Assembly: GCA_031280965.1 (NCBI GenBank)
Contig: JAITFZ010000026.1
Location: 1-64,000, forward strand
DNA: 64,000 nucleotides
Source: Oscillospiraceae bacterium
GTDB lineage: Bacteria; Bacillota; Clostridia; Oscillospirales; Ruminococcaceae
Direction: 5' to 3'
The notes under the pieces were generated by a model. That model ran no database searches, was not told the DNA's origin, and saw nothing but the letters and a program-made list of their open reading frames with translations. The position numbers and the translations under genes are program-made. This document shows positions 42,373-51,277 of the stretch, piece after piece. Within the stretch, counting starts at the first letter, position 1, and every line of letters starts with the position of its first letter.

Positions 42373-43092
42373 ATGAACAGAATCGACTTTCACGCGCACA
42401 TACTTCCCGGCATTGACGACGGCGCAGCGTCAATTATTGAATCGCTGTGCCTGCTCAAAATGCTGAAAGAAGACGGTGTAGACACGGTTGTAGCCACGCC
42501 TCACCTGTATCTTCACAGGGACAGCGTAAACGGATTTTTCAGAAAGCGTGAAAAAAGCGCACAGATTCTCGCGGAAGCCATGAAAGATAATCAGGGCGAT
42601 TACCCTAAAATAGTTTTAGGCGCGGAGGTGTATTTTACGGACGGGCTTAACAGTCTGCCGCTTAAAGAACTCTGCATTGCCGGAACAGATTATTTAATGC
42701 TTGAACTGCCCTATAACCCTTTCTCGAGTATGTTCATGAACTCGTTCGCGAATTTCCTGAATTACTGCGAAGTTAAAATTATACTCGCTCACGTTGAGCG
42801 CTATTTCGATTTTAACGAAGCCGAAAGAGTCGCAGACATTTTAAACTACGGGCTTATGGCGCAGGGCAACTGCGATTCTGTCGTATCTGCCCGAAGTCGC
42901 AAAGCAACGCTTGGTCTAATCAGGAACGGCGATATAAAGCTTCTCGGAACCGACCTGCACTCAATCGACAGACGACCGCCGAGGTTCGCAGATGCCGAGC
43001 GTATAATCCGCAATAAGCTTTCGGACGGCGCATTTGAAAATATGATGAAGACAGCCGAAATGATTCTTAACGGCGACTCGGAAAAAACTTAA
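42373..43092 (+). CDS. PHP-family tyrosine-protein phosphatase (CpsB/YwqE type)
   Basis: 239 residues. Metal ligands of the PHP fold: DFHAHILPGIDDGA, ATPHLYLHRD, GAEVYF, ILAHVERYFDF, LLGTDLHSIDRR. It reverses phosphorylation of the kinase encoded 12 bases upstream. Last gene of the module; a leader repeat and a xylanase gene follow. Confidence 0.93.
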   Translation: MNRIDFHAHILPGIDDGAASIIESLCLLKMLKEDGVDTVVATPHLYLHRDSVNGFFRKREKSAQILAEAMKDNQGDYPKIVLGAEVYFTDGLNSLPLKELCIAGTDYLMLELPYNPFSSMFMNSFANFLNYCEVKIILAHVERYFDFNEAERVADILNYGLMAQGNCDSVVSARSRKATLGLIRNGDIKLLGTDLHSIDRRPPRFADAERIIRNKLSDGAFENMMKTAEMILNGDSEKT

Positions 43093-43119
43093 TTCCTATA
43101 ATCAGGAGTATAAAACAAG

Positions 43120-43217
43120 TTTGAAACAAAATACAACCGAAACGGGGAAAATGTTATTTTCGCTTCGTTTTTAAACGAAGCTATCCTCTGTTGGTTTAAG
43201 AAAGGACTTTATGAAAA
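43120..43217 (+). repeat. Leader repeat copy E (before the first GH10)
   Basis: Full-length 98-base copy: TTTGAAACAAAATACAACCG, hairpin 1 GAAAAT-GTT-ATTTTC, hairpin 2 GCTTCGTTTTTAAACGAAGC, AAGAAAGGACTTTATGAAAA. Constant ATG at 43211 reads ATG AAA ACA TGA, overlapping the GH10 start as ATGA. Confidence 0.92.
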
Positions 43218-43218
43218 C

Positions 43219-44604
43219 ATGAAAAGAAAACAAGTACTGCTTTGTATCTTTGCCGTAGTAACCGCTTTAAGCATGAACATCGGCGCAGGCACGGCATCCG
43301 CCGAAGCGGAAAGAGCGTGGGACTTAACGCTTCCGTCCCTCAAAGATACTTTCGCCGATTATTTCGGGGTCGGAAATATCTTAGAGCCGGTTGAATCAGC
43401 AAACGCCGAAACAGCGGCTATGTTCAAACATCATTATAATTTCGTCACAGCAGAGAACGCCATGAAACCCTCTAATCTTTCAAGGGGACCGGGGGATTTC
43501 AGGTTATTCCAGTCTGACCAGCTTGTAGACTGGGCGGTGGAGAACGGTATTAATGTTGTCGGGCATACTCTTGTATGGCATTCGCAGTCGGCGCGCTGGC
43601 TTAATACCAACGACGACGGCAGTCCGCTTACACGCGCTGAAGCCCGCGAGAACATGGAAGAATACATAAACACAGTCGCGGGGCATTTTGCGGGGAGAAT
43701 ATACTCGTGGGACGTTGTTAACGAGGCTTTCCAAACCAGTGTTTCAAGCGCTCCGGCAGAAACGATTGACGGCTGGTGGAGAACAATGCTCAGAACAGGA
43801 AGCGGCGGCAATGACGCATCAATGTGGTACGCGGCTTATGCGAACGGTATGGACGAAGAAGCAGGCGAACACCCCGGCGATTATATTTATGACGCATTTG
43901 TTTTTGCGCGCTTAGCCGACCCGAACGCCATTCTTTACTACAACGACTTCAACGAAACCGACCAGGGGAAGCGTGAAGCTATGGCTCAGATGACGGAAGA
44001 ACTTAACAAACAGTGGGAAACCGACCCGCTTAATACCGAGCCCGGGCGTTTATTAATCGAGGGACTCGGTATGCAGGCGCACTACTGGACGGATAATCTT
44101 ACCCCCGCAAGTGTTGAGCTTACGATTATGCGCTTTGCCGAAACGGGTGCAAGAGTCAGCATTACCGAACTCGACATACCCATAGGCAGATGGAACGGAT
44201 ACCGCGAAGCCAACGAGGAAACTCTTGCGCGGCAGGCGGAATTATATCAGCAGTTATTCGAGGTTTTCATGCGGCATTCCGACAGTATTGAGCGGGTGAC
44301 ATTTTGGGGGAAAGCCGACACTCAAAGCTGGCGAAGGCAGGGGAATCCGTTGCTGTTTGACGGAAGCTTCCGAGCGAAGCCTGCGTTCCACAGCATAATG
44401 GCGGTTGCGCCCGACCCCTCGCTACCTTCCGAACCCGACCCGGAAGAAGATGACGACGAAAATATCACCGATGTTGCTGAAGACGGCGGCGATGATGGGA
44501 GGGACGAACAGGATTTCTCGTGGGGAATCATAGCCATAGCCATTGCGGGCGGCGGAGTCTTAGTTTTAGGCGGCACACTTCTGATGCTGAATAAACGAAA
44601 ATAA
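43219..44604 (+). CDS. GH10 xylanase, membrane anchored at its C-terminus
   Basis: 461 residues. Signal peptide 1-28, GH10 barrel about 33-395: YNFVTAENAMKP, HTLVWHSQ, acid/base Glu in YSWDVVNEAFQ, YYNDFNE, nucleophile Glu in SITELDIPIG, VTFWGKAD. An acidic linker (PDPEEDDDENITD) follows and a terminal helix (IIAIAIAGGGVLVLGGTLLM) with KRK, so the enzyme stays on the cell surface without LPxTG sorting. The start at 43219 is overlapped by the mini-frame of leader repeat E. It is closely related to the next gene. Confidence 0.95.
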   Translation: MKRKQVLLCIFAVVTALSMNIGAGTASAEAERAWDLTLPSLKDTFADYFGVGNILEPVESANAETAAMFKHHYNFVTAENAMKPSNLSRGPGDFRLFQSDQLVDWAVENGINVVGHTLVWHSQSARWLNTNDDGSPLTRAEARENMEEYINTVAGHFAGRIYSWDVVNEAFQTSVSSAPAETIDGWWRTMLRTGSGGNDASMWYAAYANGMDEEAGEHPGDYIYDAFVFARLADPNAILYYNDFNETDQGKREAMAQMTEELNKQWETDPLNTEPGRLLIEGLGMQAHYWTDNLTPASVELTIMRFAETGARVSITELDIPIGRWNGYREANEETLARQAELYQQLFEVFMRHSDSIERVTFWGKADTQSWRRQGNPLLFDGSFRAKPAFHSIMAVAPDPSLPSEPDPEEDDDENITDVAEDGGDDGRDEQDFSWGIIAIAIAGGGVLVLGGTLLMLNKRK

Positions 44605-44613
44605 ATGCAATAT

Positions 44614-44637
44614 AAGGGCGGGCTGAAGCCCGCCCTT
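44614..44637 (+). terminator. Terminator between the GH10 genes
   Basis: AAGGGCGGGCT-GA-AGCCCGCCCTT, perfect 11-bp stem, 9 bases after the stop. The U-tract is short. Confidence 0.75.
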
Positions 44638-44655
44638 TAATTATCGCGGTCGCTA

Positions 44656-44684
44656 TTGACTTTTCCCATAATCTGTGGTACACT
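44656..44684 (+). promoter_or_regulatory. Sigma-A promoter of second GH10 gene
   Basis: TTGACT (44656-44661), 17 bases, TACACT (44679-44684). With the terminator just before, the second xylanase is expressed separately from the first. Confidence 0.65.
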
Positions 44685-44723
44685 CAAATCAACCAACAAT
44701 AACTATATTAAGGAGTTTTAATC

Positions 44724-46526
44724 ATGAAAAAGCGTAAATTGACTTTAATTCTATCTCTTATACTCTCGGCGATGCTTATAATAAGCGGCTGTCAGGCAGA
44801 CGAACCCGGGATTGACCTCGCTCCGGATGTCCCCGAATCTCAGGATAAACCGGATTCACCATCAGACGAACAACTCGGTAATAATGATGAAGACGATGTT
44901 GCGGGAGAAAATGTAATTTTTTCTTTTACATTTGACAATGAAGCCGAATACGGCGAATTCTTTTCCTCTGCGCTTCACTCGGAAATCGAGTGGGCGAGCG
45001 GGTTTGGTCATGACGATGACTATGCGCTTAGGGTCACGCTTGGCGGCACGAACTACAACAGCGCCAATAACGCAGTTATACTTACACTGCCGGAACCGTT
45101 GCCGGTAGACGCGCTGTATAATGTGACAGCATGGTTTTATGTGCCTGAAGATGAAAATCCTGACAAGGAACTTAGGCTCGGCGGGCCCGGCTTTGTTCTT
45201 AACCACGACTACGCCGCCGACCTCGGCGTATCAAAATTCCCCGCCGATAACGACAGCACATACATATATACAGGGGTATGGACGGAAATAAACGTTGACC
45301 TTCCGCTTATGTATGACCCCATCGAAATGATTGATTTCCGTTTTTATACAAATGACGCACCTACACACCCCGATGTATGGTATCTTGACAATATAGTGAT
45401 TACAAAAATCGGCTCAATGGAAGAAGTGCAGGAAAGAGAATGGGACTTAACACTCCCCTCGCTCAAAGACGCATTTTCCGATTACTTTATGATTGGAAAT
45501 GTCATGGAACCTAATCAGATTGGAAATGCCGATACCGTTGCCATGTTCACCCACCACTACAACGCGGTAACAGCGGAAAATTCCATGAAGCCGTCTTATT
45601 TGGCTCCGCGAAAAGGCGAATATGAGTTCGCCGGTGCCGATGCTTTGGTTGAATGGGCGGAACAAAACAACATCGCCCTTCACGGCCATACTTTGGTATG
45701 GCACTCGCAGTCGCCTGCGTGGTTAACCGTGGCAGAAGACGGCGGCCCGCTTACAAGGGCTGAAGCCCGCGCTAACATGGAGGATTTCATAAACACGGTC
45801 GCCGGGCGTTATGCCGGCAGAATATACTCGTGGGACGTTGTTAACGAAGCGGTGCTGACCAGCGTTTCGTCTGCTCCCTCGGACTGGAGAAACGCGCTCA
45901 GAAAAACCGAGAGCGAAACCGAAGGCAAACCTTCATGGTACGCCGCTTACGCTAACGGCGCAGACGAGTCAAAGGGTGAATGCGGTTCGGATTACTTATA
46001 TGATGCGTTTGTGTTTGCGCGGCTTGCCGCGCCGGACGCAATCCTGTACTATAACGACTTTAACGAAACCGAAACCGGAAAGCGCGAAGCTATAGCCATG
46101 ATGACCGAAGAACTTAACGAAAGATGGAAAACCGACCCGCTCAACACCGAACCCAACCGCCTTTTAGTTGAAGGGCTCGGTATGCAGGCACACTACTGGA
46201 CATCTAACCTTACGGCGGCGAGCGTGGAAATGACCATCAGACGCTTTATTGAAACAGGCGCAATCATCAGCGTTTCGGAGCTTGATATACCGCTCGGAAG
46301 ATGGAACGCCTACGATGAACCTACAGATGAAGGTTTTGAGCGTCAGGCAGAGCTTTACAAAGAAGTATTCGAGATTTATATGAACTTCGCGGAACACATC
46401 GAGCGCGTTACGTTCTGGGGTAAGGCAGACCCGCAAAGCTGGCGCGGTCAGGGGTATCCGCTGTTATTCGACGGATTCTTCCGGTCGAAGCCTGCGTTTG
46501 ACAGTATTATAAGCCTTGTTTCATAA
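44724..46526 (+). CDS. GH10 xylanase lipoprotein with N-terminal beta-sandwich module
   Basis: 600 residues. Lipobox LIISGC with Cys about 23, an acidic linker, then a carbohydrate-binding-like module about 65-235 (VIFSFTFDNEAEYGEFF, ending VWYLDNIVITKIG) of the CBM4/22 jelly-roll type. The GH10 barrel covers about 240-600: HTLVWHSQSPAWL, acid/base in YSWDVVNEAVL, nucleophile in SVSELDIPLG, VTFWGKADPQSW. The barrel aligns throughout with the preceding gene, so the pair arose by duplication, one anchored by lipid and one by a C-terminal helix. AAGGAG lies before the ATG. Confidence 0.94.
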   Translation: MKKRKLTLILSLILSAMLIISGCQADEPGIDLAPDVPESQDKPDSPSDEQLGNNDEDDVAGENVIFSFTFDNEAEYGEFFSSALHSEIEWASGFGHDDDYALRVTLGGTNYNSANNAVILTLPEPLPVDALYNVTAWFYVPEDENPDKELRLGGPGFVLNHDYAADLGVSKFPADNDSTYIYTGVWTEINVDLPLMYDPIEMIDFRFYTNDAPTHPDVWYLDNIVITKIGSMEEVQEREWDLTLPSLKDAFSDYFMIGNVMEPNQIGNADTVAMFTHHYNAVTAENSMKPSYLAPRKGEYEFAGADALVEWAEQNNIALHGHTLVWHSQSPAWLTVAEDGGPLTRAEARANMEDFINTVAGRYAGRIYSWDVVNEAVLTSVSSAPSDWRNALRKTESETEGKPSWYAAYANGADESKGECGSDYLYDAFVFARLAAPDAILYYNDFNETETGKREAIAMMTEELNERWKTDPLNTEPNRLLVEGLGMQAHYWTSNLTAASVEMTIRRFIETGAIISVSELDIPLGRWNAYDEPTDEGFERQAELYKEVFEIYMNFAEHIERVTFWGKADPQSWRGQGYPLLFDGFFRSKPAFDSIISLVS

Positions 46527-46552
46527 AAATGAATCAGGATAATAAATTATAG

Positions 46553-46608
46553 CATTAGAGGGTATACAAATATGTATACCCTCTAATGAAGAAAGGACTT
46601 TATGAAAA
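46553..46608 (+). repeat. Leader repeat copy F with replaced hairpin (before histidine phosphatase)
   Basis: Only the 3' part AAGAAAGGACTTTATGAAAA is shared. In place of the other segments stands a perfect 16-bp palindrome, CATTAGAGGGTATACA-AATA-complement (46553-46588). Constant ATG at 46602 reads ATG AAA ATA ACA TGA, overlapping the gene start as ATGA. Confidence 0.85.
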
Positions 46609-46612
46609 TAAC

Positions 46613-47197
46613 ATGAAAATTACAAAAGTTTTTTTTATCCGTCATGCAGAATCGGATATTTCCATTCGTGACCCCGTGAACCGCCCTTTAACAGAAAAAG
46701 GAGTTGCTGACCGCGGTTTAGTAACAGATTTTTTGAACGATAAAAATATAGATGTCGTTCTGTCCAGTCCGTTCAAACGTGCTTTCGATACGGTTGCTGA
46801 TTTTGCGGAGAAAAACGGATTTGAAATAAAACCCATCGAAGATTTCCGTGAACGCAAGAGCGACAGCAAAGAAAACTGGCGTGATGATTTTGTTAATTTT
46901 ATGAAGCAACAATGGGAAGATTTCAATTACAGCTTATCTGACGGTGAATGTCTCCGAGAAGTTCAGGAGCGGAATATTTCTGCATTAAATATAGTGTTGA
47001 CCGAATATAAAGATATGAATATAGTAATTGGCACACATGGCACTGCTCTGTCAACGATTATTAACTATTACGATAATACATACGGGTTTGAGGATTTTAT
47101 GGCAATGGTGAATATTATGCCGTGGGTAGTTAAAATGACGTTTGACGGAAATAAATATGTTGAATCAGAAAAAATTGATTTATTCAAAAGAATTTAA
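46613..47197 (+). CDS. Histidine phosphatase family protein
   Basis: 194 residues from the ATG at 46613. RHG motif in FFIRHAESDIS (RHA with His nucleophile), LSSPFKRAFDT, second catalytic His in IVIGTHGTALSTI. The Glu-bearing segment ECLREVQERN fits the phosphoglycerate mutase-like fold. The substrate is unknown. A longer frame from 46586 only reads the leader repeat. Followed by a GNAT gene 12 bases later. Confidence 0.9.
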   Translation: MKITKVFFIRHAESDISIRDPVNRPLTEKGVADRGLVTDFLNDKNIDVVLSSPFKRAFDTVADFAEKNGFEIKPIEDFRERKSDSKENWRDDFVNFMKQQWEDFNYSLSDGECLREVQERNISALNIVLTEYKDMNIVIGTHGTALSTIINYYDNTYGFEDFMAMVNIMPWVVKMTFDGNKYVESEKIDLFKRI

Positions 47198-47209
47198 AGA
47201 GGTATTGAT

Positions 47210-47965
47210 ATGGATTTAAGAGCAGTTATATTAAAGGAAGAGGCGGAATTTCAAAAGTTATTTGCTCATTATGAAGAACGGGAATGGGGAATTTTATTCT
47301 TTAACGAACAAGCGCCAGCTTCTAACGACAGCAACCACGCTGTTTTATATCCCGAAAAGATAGCGGATTTTGAAACGGTCTTGATTGAAATAAAAGATTT
47401 TTACACATCAAAAAAACTTTCACCTCGTTTATATCAACCTTTCATCAATGGATATTTTTCCGAGCGGAAAGAAATATTAAATCGCCACGGTTTTGAAATA
47501 AAAATATTCGGATTGACAGGATTTTTTGTCTTAACTGCCGAAAATTCCATAATCATTAAACCTCAACTTGATATTCGCAGGATAAAACAGTGGGACGAAA
47601 GGTTAGCGACTGATGTTTATATACCCTCCGACGAAGAATACGCCATTGAGCCCGAGAAAAACAACATAAAAAACGAAAACTATTATTTGTTTGCAGGGTT
47701 TTTAGGCGATGAAATTGTAGCTGTTATATCATTTCATAAATCAAAATATGGTTGTACACGATTTGATTATATTCTGACTTCAATAAAACATCGCGGCAAA
47801 GGTTATGCAAAAGAGATGATGAATTTTGCAGTTGAGTTTTGCAAAAATAACGGATTTGAAAATTGCTATACATGGTTTGCAAGCCCGTATTCTGAAAAAA
47901 TCGCTTACGAAGCGGGTTTCAGACAGCTTTTTGAAGTTGAAACGGGAACGGCGTTTTGTGAATAG
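47210..47965 (+). CDS. GNAT-family acetyltransferase with N-terminal extension
   Basis: 251 residues. The C-terminal 110 residues hold the GNAT core: YYLFAGFLGDEIVAVISFHK, FDYILTSIKHRGKGYAKEMM (acetyl-CoA loop RGKGYA), SPYSEKIAYEAGFRQLFEVE. The N-terminal 140 residues do not match a named domain. GAGGTATTGAT precedes the ATG. Probably co-transcribed with the histidine phosphatase gene. Confidence 0.85.
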   Translation: MDLRAVILKEEAEFQKLFAHYEEREWGILFFNEQAPASNDSNHAVLYPEKIADFETVLIEIKDFYTSKKLSPRLYQPFINGYFSERKEILNRHGFEIKIFGLTGFFVLTAENSIIIKPQLDIRRIKQWDERLATDVYIPSDEEYAIEPEKNNIKNENYYLFAGFLGDEIVAVISFHKSKYGCTRFDYILTSIKHRGKGYAKEMMNFAVEFCKNNGFENCYTWFASPYSEKIAYEAGFRQLFEVETGTAFCE

Positions 47966-47975
47966 TATATACTCC

Positions 47976-48004
47976 TTGACATTTACTCGAAAAACTGTTA
48001 TAAT
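47976..48004 (+). promoter_or_regulatory. Sigma-A promoter of hybrid kinase gene
   Basis: TTGACA (47976-47981), 17 bases, TATAAT (47999-48004), leaving a leader of about 110 bases with no obvious structure. Confidence 0.75.
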
Positions 48005-48123
48005 ACCAATATTAACCAAATAACCCCTAAATTCAAGCATAATCAGGAGGTCACAAAACGCTTAGCTGTATTTCGCAATCGGTTAATGTAATAAAAGGAG
48101 AAAGGTTAGGGAGAGTATTAAAA

Positions 48124-49842
48124 ATGATTTTCAAAAAATATCTTAAAAATATTATAGATGTTTTAGGATATAAGGAAACATCAGAAAATCAATTATGGTA
48201 TGAAATAAGAATCATCGGTATCATATCGCTGATGGCTTCGATTGTATCCTTTGTTATGAGTTTTATGAATTTCTTTCAGCAACAATACAGAATGTTGATT
48301 GCAACTATAATATTAATGATAGCTTTTGCAATTATTTTTATATTGAGCCTTGTTGTAAGAAGTAAAAGAATGGTCTCCTACATACTTTGTTTTTTACTGT
48401 CAGCAATTTGTATATACTTTACATTATCGGGCGGGAACGATGGTTTTGCGGTTCTTTGGATTTTATTGTTGCCGCCGTTTGTTATGTTTATAATAGGATT
48501 TGATTATGGTATTATAATTAGTGTGTTTTTTGAAATATTTTTAATTACTCTTTTTTGGACACCGTTTAATGAAATAGTACGCGATTATTATACACAAACA
48601 TTCATGCTACGTTTTCCCATGCTTTATACCGCATCTTTTGCCGTAGCTTTTTTATCGAAATATTCTTATACGAAAATGAAAGTAACCGAATATCAGGCGC
48701 TTTCCGCCAACAAGGCGAAAAGTGAATTTTTGTCCCGCGTCAGTCATGAACTCCGCACTCCCCTCAATGTAGTCCTCAGCATGGCGAAGCTCGGTTTAAA
48801 CGACAGACAAATGGAGCAATGCACAAAACGGTTTGAAAAAATCATCACATCGTCCAACCACTTATCTGACATCATTAACGATGTGTTAGATATGTCACGT
48901 ATTGAAGCCGGAAAAATTGAAATAAAAAAAGAACCCATATACTTAAAATCGGTTGTTGAGGAGTGTATGGAGATTTTTTCATTACAGGCAAAAGAATCAA
49001 ATATTAATCTCTTAACCAATGTTGACCGGAATGTCCCGAAAACTTTATCAGGTGATGAATTCCGTATAAGGCAGGTATTAATTAACCTGCTTTCAAATGC
49101 CGTTAAGTTCACAGAGAATGGGCAGATATCCCTTGATGTTAAGGTCACGGAACGCGATACTGATAAATGCACGGTTTTATTTACAGTTGCCGATACCGGA
49201 ATCGGTATGTCAGAAGAATTTTTGAAGAAAATTTTCTCGCCTTTTGAGCAGGAGGATTCTTTCTTTAACAGACGGCATGAGGGCTCCGGATTAGGAATGT
49301 CCATAAGTCATAATTTAACAGCGTTAATGGGCGGAAACATGAATGTTGAAAGCAATCTCGGAAAGGGAAGCCGGTTCACGTTTACTATTCCGTTCGATAT
49401 TGCCGAAACGGAGGAAAGAAAAGAAGAAGCGCCTGTTAAAGAGGAGTTTTCTTTGAAAGGGAAAAAAATACTGATTGTTGATGACATCGAAATTAACCGA
49501 ATTATCGCATTGGAAGTATTTGCTGATACAGGCGCCGAGATGGAGGAAGCCTGTGACGGAGAAGACGCATATCAAAAATTTCTGCAATCACCTATCGGGT
49601 ATTATGATTGTATTTTTATGGATATTCAAATGCCTAAGATGGACGGGTATGCCGCTACAATCGCCATTCGCACCAGCGGACGCACAGACAGCACCGTGCC
49701 TGTTATTGCTGTCTCCGCCAACGCCTTGAGGGAAGATGTTGATAATGCAATCGCGTCAGGAATGAATGACCACTCTGCAAAACCAATAGATTTTGACGAT
49801 TGTATAAAAAAAGCCGCGAAATGGTGTAACGAGAAAAAATGA
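48124..49842 (+). CDS. Membrane hybrid histidine kinase with receiver domain
   Basis: 572 residues. Five or six membrane helices in residues 25-185, HisKA with SHELRTPLNVVLSM near 205, HATPase with NLLSNAVKF, DTGIGMSEEF, GSGLGMSISHN, and a C-terminal receiver (ILIVDDIEINRIIALEVFAD) whose Asp is in CIFMDIQMPKMDGYAA. The input is presumably sensed in the membrane. No cognate response regulator gene is adjacent. An intrinsic terminator follows about 70 bases after the stop. Confidence 0.95.
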   Translation: MIFKKYLKNIIDVLGYKETSENQLWYEIRIIGIISLMASIVSFVMSFMNFFQQQYRMLIATIILMIAFAIIFILSLVVRSKRMVSYILCFLLSAICIYFTLSGGNDGFAVLWILLLPPFVMFIIGFDYGIIISVFFEIFLITLFWTPFNEIVRDYYTQTFMLRFPMLYTASFAVAFLSKYSYTKMKVTEYQALSANKAKSEFLSRVSHELRTPLNVVLSMAKLGLNDRQMEQCTKRFEKIITSSNHLSDIINDVLDMSRIEAGKIEIKKEPIYLKSVVEECMEIFSLQAKESNINLLTNVDRNVPKTLSGDEFRIRQVLINLLSNAVKFTENGQISLDVKVTERDTDKCTVLFTVADTGIGMSEEFLKKIFSPFEQEDSFFNRRHEGSGLGMSISHNLTALMGGNMNVESNLGKGSRFTFTIPFDIAETEERKEEAPVKEEFSLKGKKILIVDDIEINRIIALEVFADTGAEMEEACDGEDAYQKFLQSPIGYYDCIFMDIQMPKMDGYAATIAIRTSGRTDSTVPVIAVSANALREDVDNAIASGMNDHSAKPIDFDDCIKKAAKWCNEKK

Positions 49843-49911
49843 AAACGAAAAACCGCAAAAGCTTCCTGAAATTCAACACCAAATGCTTTCTCTGTCTGAT
49901 TACGAGCCTAA

Positions 49912-49941
49912 AGGGTATAACGGTTTTCTTCGTTATACCCT
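49912..49941 (+). terminator. Terminator after the hybrid kinase
   Basis: AGGGTATAACG and its perfect complement around GTTTTCTT, followed by ATTTTCGTGTTTTG. The spacer 49843-50128 otherwise holds nothing I can support. Confidence 0.75.
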
Positions 49942-50128
49942 ATTTTCGTGTTTTGTATTTTCGCTGATTGACAACCGGTTCCGGCGAAATTTCGTAGGAT
50001 TTGATAACTACATAATACTGATGACGGCGGCGTTTACCTGCATTGACAATTACAATGTAAACTGATTGGATATTTCTTAACTTTCCGCTAATAATAAAGT
50101 CGAAAACATAAAAATAGCGAGGGTAGCA

Positions 50129-50860
50129 ATGCAGGAAAATTTTGTAAATACAAACGAAGAAGAATCCGAAATGAGCGTAGATGAGCAGGTAAAGCAAATC
50201 TCGGATTGCGGGATTGTTTCAATCAGGAATGCGGAACATTCTATTCATATTTTAACGATTATAGGGCAGGTGGAGGGTCATTTCATCCTTCCGCCTCAAA
50301 ATAAAACAACAAAATACGAACATGTAATCCCCGCTCTTGTCGCAATTGAACAAGACCGGAGCATAGAAGGGCTTTTAATTATCCTTAACACCGTCGGCGG
50401 TGATGTTGAGGCGGGATTGGCAATTGCTGAACTTCTTTCCGGAATGAGCAAACCTACAGTTTCAATCGTTGTGGGCGGCGGACATTCAATTGGCGTACCG
50501 CTCGCCGTCAGTGCGCGCAAAAGCTTTATAGTACCCAGCGCAACCATGACCATTCACCCCGTCCGCATGAACGGGATTATGCTTGGTATACCGCAGACGC
50601 TTTCGTACTTCGACCGTATGCAGGAACGTATAATCAGCTTTGTAACCCGAAACAGTAATATTAAAGCCGACCGCTTTAAGGAACTGATGATGAAAAAAGA
50701 TGAGTTGGTTATGGACGTTGGTGCGGTGCTTGACGGCGAAACGGCTGTAAGCGAAGGCATAATTGACAGTCTCGGCGGTCTTTCCGAAGCTGTGAACTGC
50801 CTTTATTCCCTTATCGAGCAACAAAAGAAAGAAAACTCCGAACCGGAGGAACAGCAATGA
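50129..50860 (+). CDS. ClpP-like protease TepA
   Basis: 243 residues. ClpP/crotonase fold: LLIILNTVGGDVEAGLAIAE, catalytic Ser in VVGGGHSIGVPLAVSA, catalytic His in ATMTIHPVRMNG, Asp region near VMDVGAVLDGETAVSEG. The Firmicute homologue YmfB/TepA acts in the cytoplasm during protein translocation or spore development. GAGGGTAG precedes the ATG. Overlaps the YlzJ-like start (ATGA), the usual clostridial pair. Confidence 0.92.
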   Translation: MQENFVNTNEEESEMSVDEQVKQISDCGIVSIRNAEHSIHILTIIGQVEGHFILPPQNKTTKYEHVIPALVAIEQDRSIEGLLIILNTVGGDVEAGLAIAELLSGMSKPTVSIVVGGGHSIGVPLAVSARKSFIVPSATMTIHPVRMNGIMLGIPQTLSYFDRMQERIISFVTRNSNIKADRFKELMMKKDELVMDVGAVLDGETAVSEGIIDSLGGLSEAVNCLYSLIEQQKKENSEPEEQQ

Positions 50861-51057
50861 TACTTCATTCAATCATAAGTGAGATGGATATTTTTTATAT
50901 GCCGGAAAGTTATATGAAAATGCAGCCTGAACAGAAAATCCAAAGCAAAACTATTCCCTGCATTACTAATCCTGTTGAACTTTTGAAACCCACCGAATAT
51001 CAGGCGTCAGAAAAAAATATCAAAAACGCACAAAACACGATTGCCTTTCATCATTAA
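50857..51057 (+). CDS. YlzJ-like protein
   Basis: 66 residues, MILHSIISEMDIFYMPESYM. The short YlzJ-like family follows tepA in Bacillus and Clostridia, as here with a 4-base overlap. The function is unknown. Confidence 0.8.
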   Translation: MILHSIISEMDIFYMPESYMKMQPEQKIQSKTIPCITNPVELLKPTEYQASEKNIKNAQNTIAFHH

Positions 51058-51112
51058 AACCGGCACATATCAGCAATTAAAATTATTCTTTTCAAAAAAT
51101 AAAACCTAATCC

Positions 51113-51277
51113 CTATTTTTGGGACCGCTCGTCGGTGTATCGCGAAAGTCCGTAGCCGTGTCCGTTTGACAAACATTCTAAGAGCCATTCAAATTTTCTT
51201 GCATAGCCGAAATTAAACATAGAAATAATTATTTCATGTTCTTTATTGAGCAAATCTTCCTTCTTTAGTAATTTCAT
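51113..51277 (-). CDS. 54-residue protein coupled to the holin gene
   Basis: ATG at 51277 overlaps the holin stop by 4 bases (ATGA), so translation is coupled. MKLLKKEDLLNKEHEIIISM then FNFGYARKFEWLLECLSNGH and GYGLSRYTDERSQK. Two amphipathic helices and no membrane segment. Not recognised. Coupling to a holin suggests a partner or antagonist, but this is inference. Confidence 0.6.
   Translation of the reverse strand: MKLLKKEDLLNKEHEIIISMFNFGYARKFEWLLECLSNGHGYGLSRYTDERSQK

Noticed and set aside
49883..50065. Small plus-strand frame between the hybrid kinase and tepA
   Set aside because: It contains the terminator hairpin, has no ribosome-binding site and no recognisable sequence.
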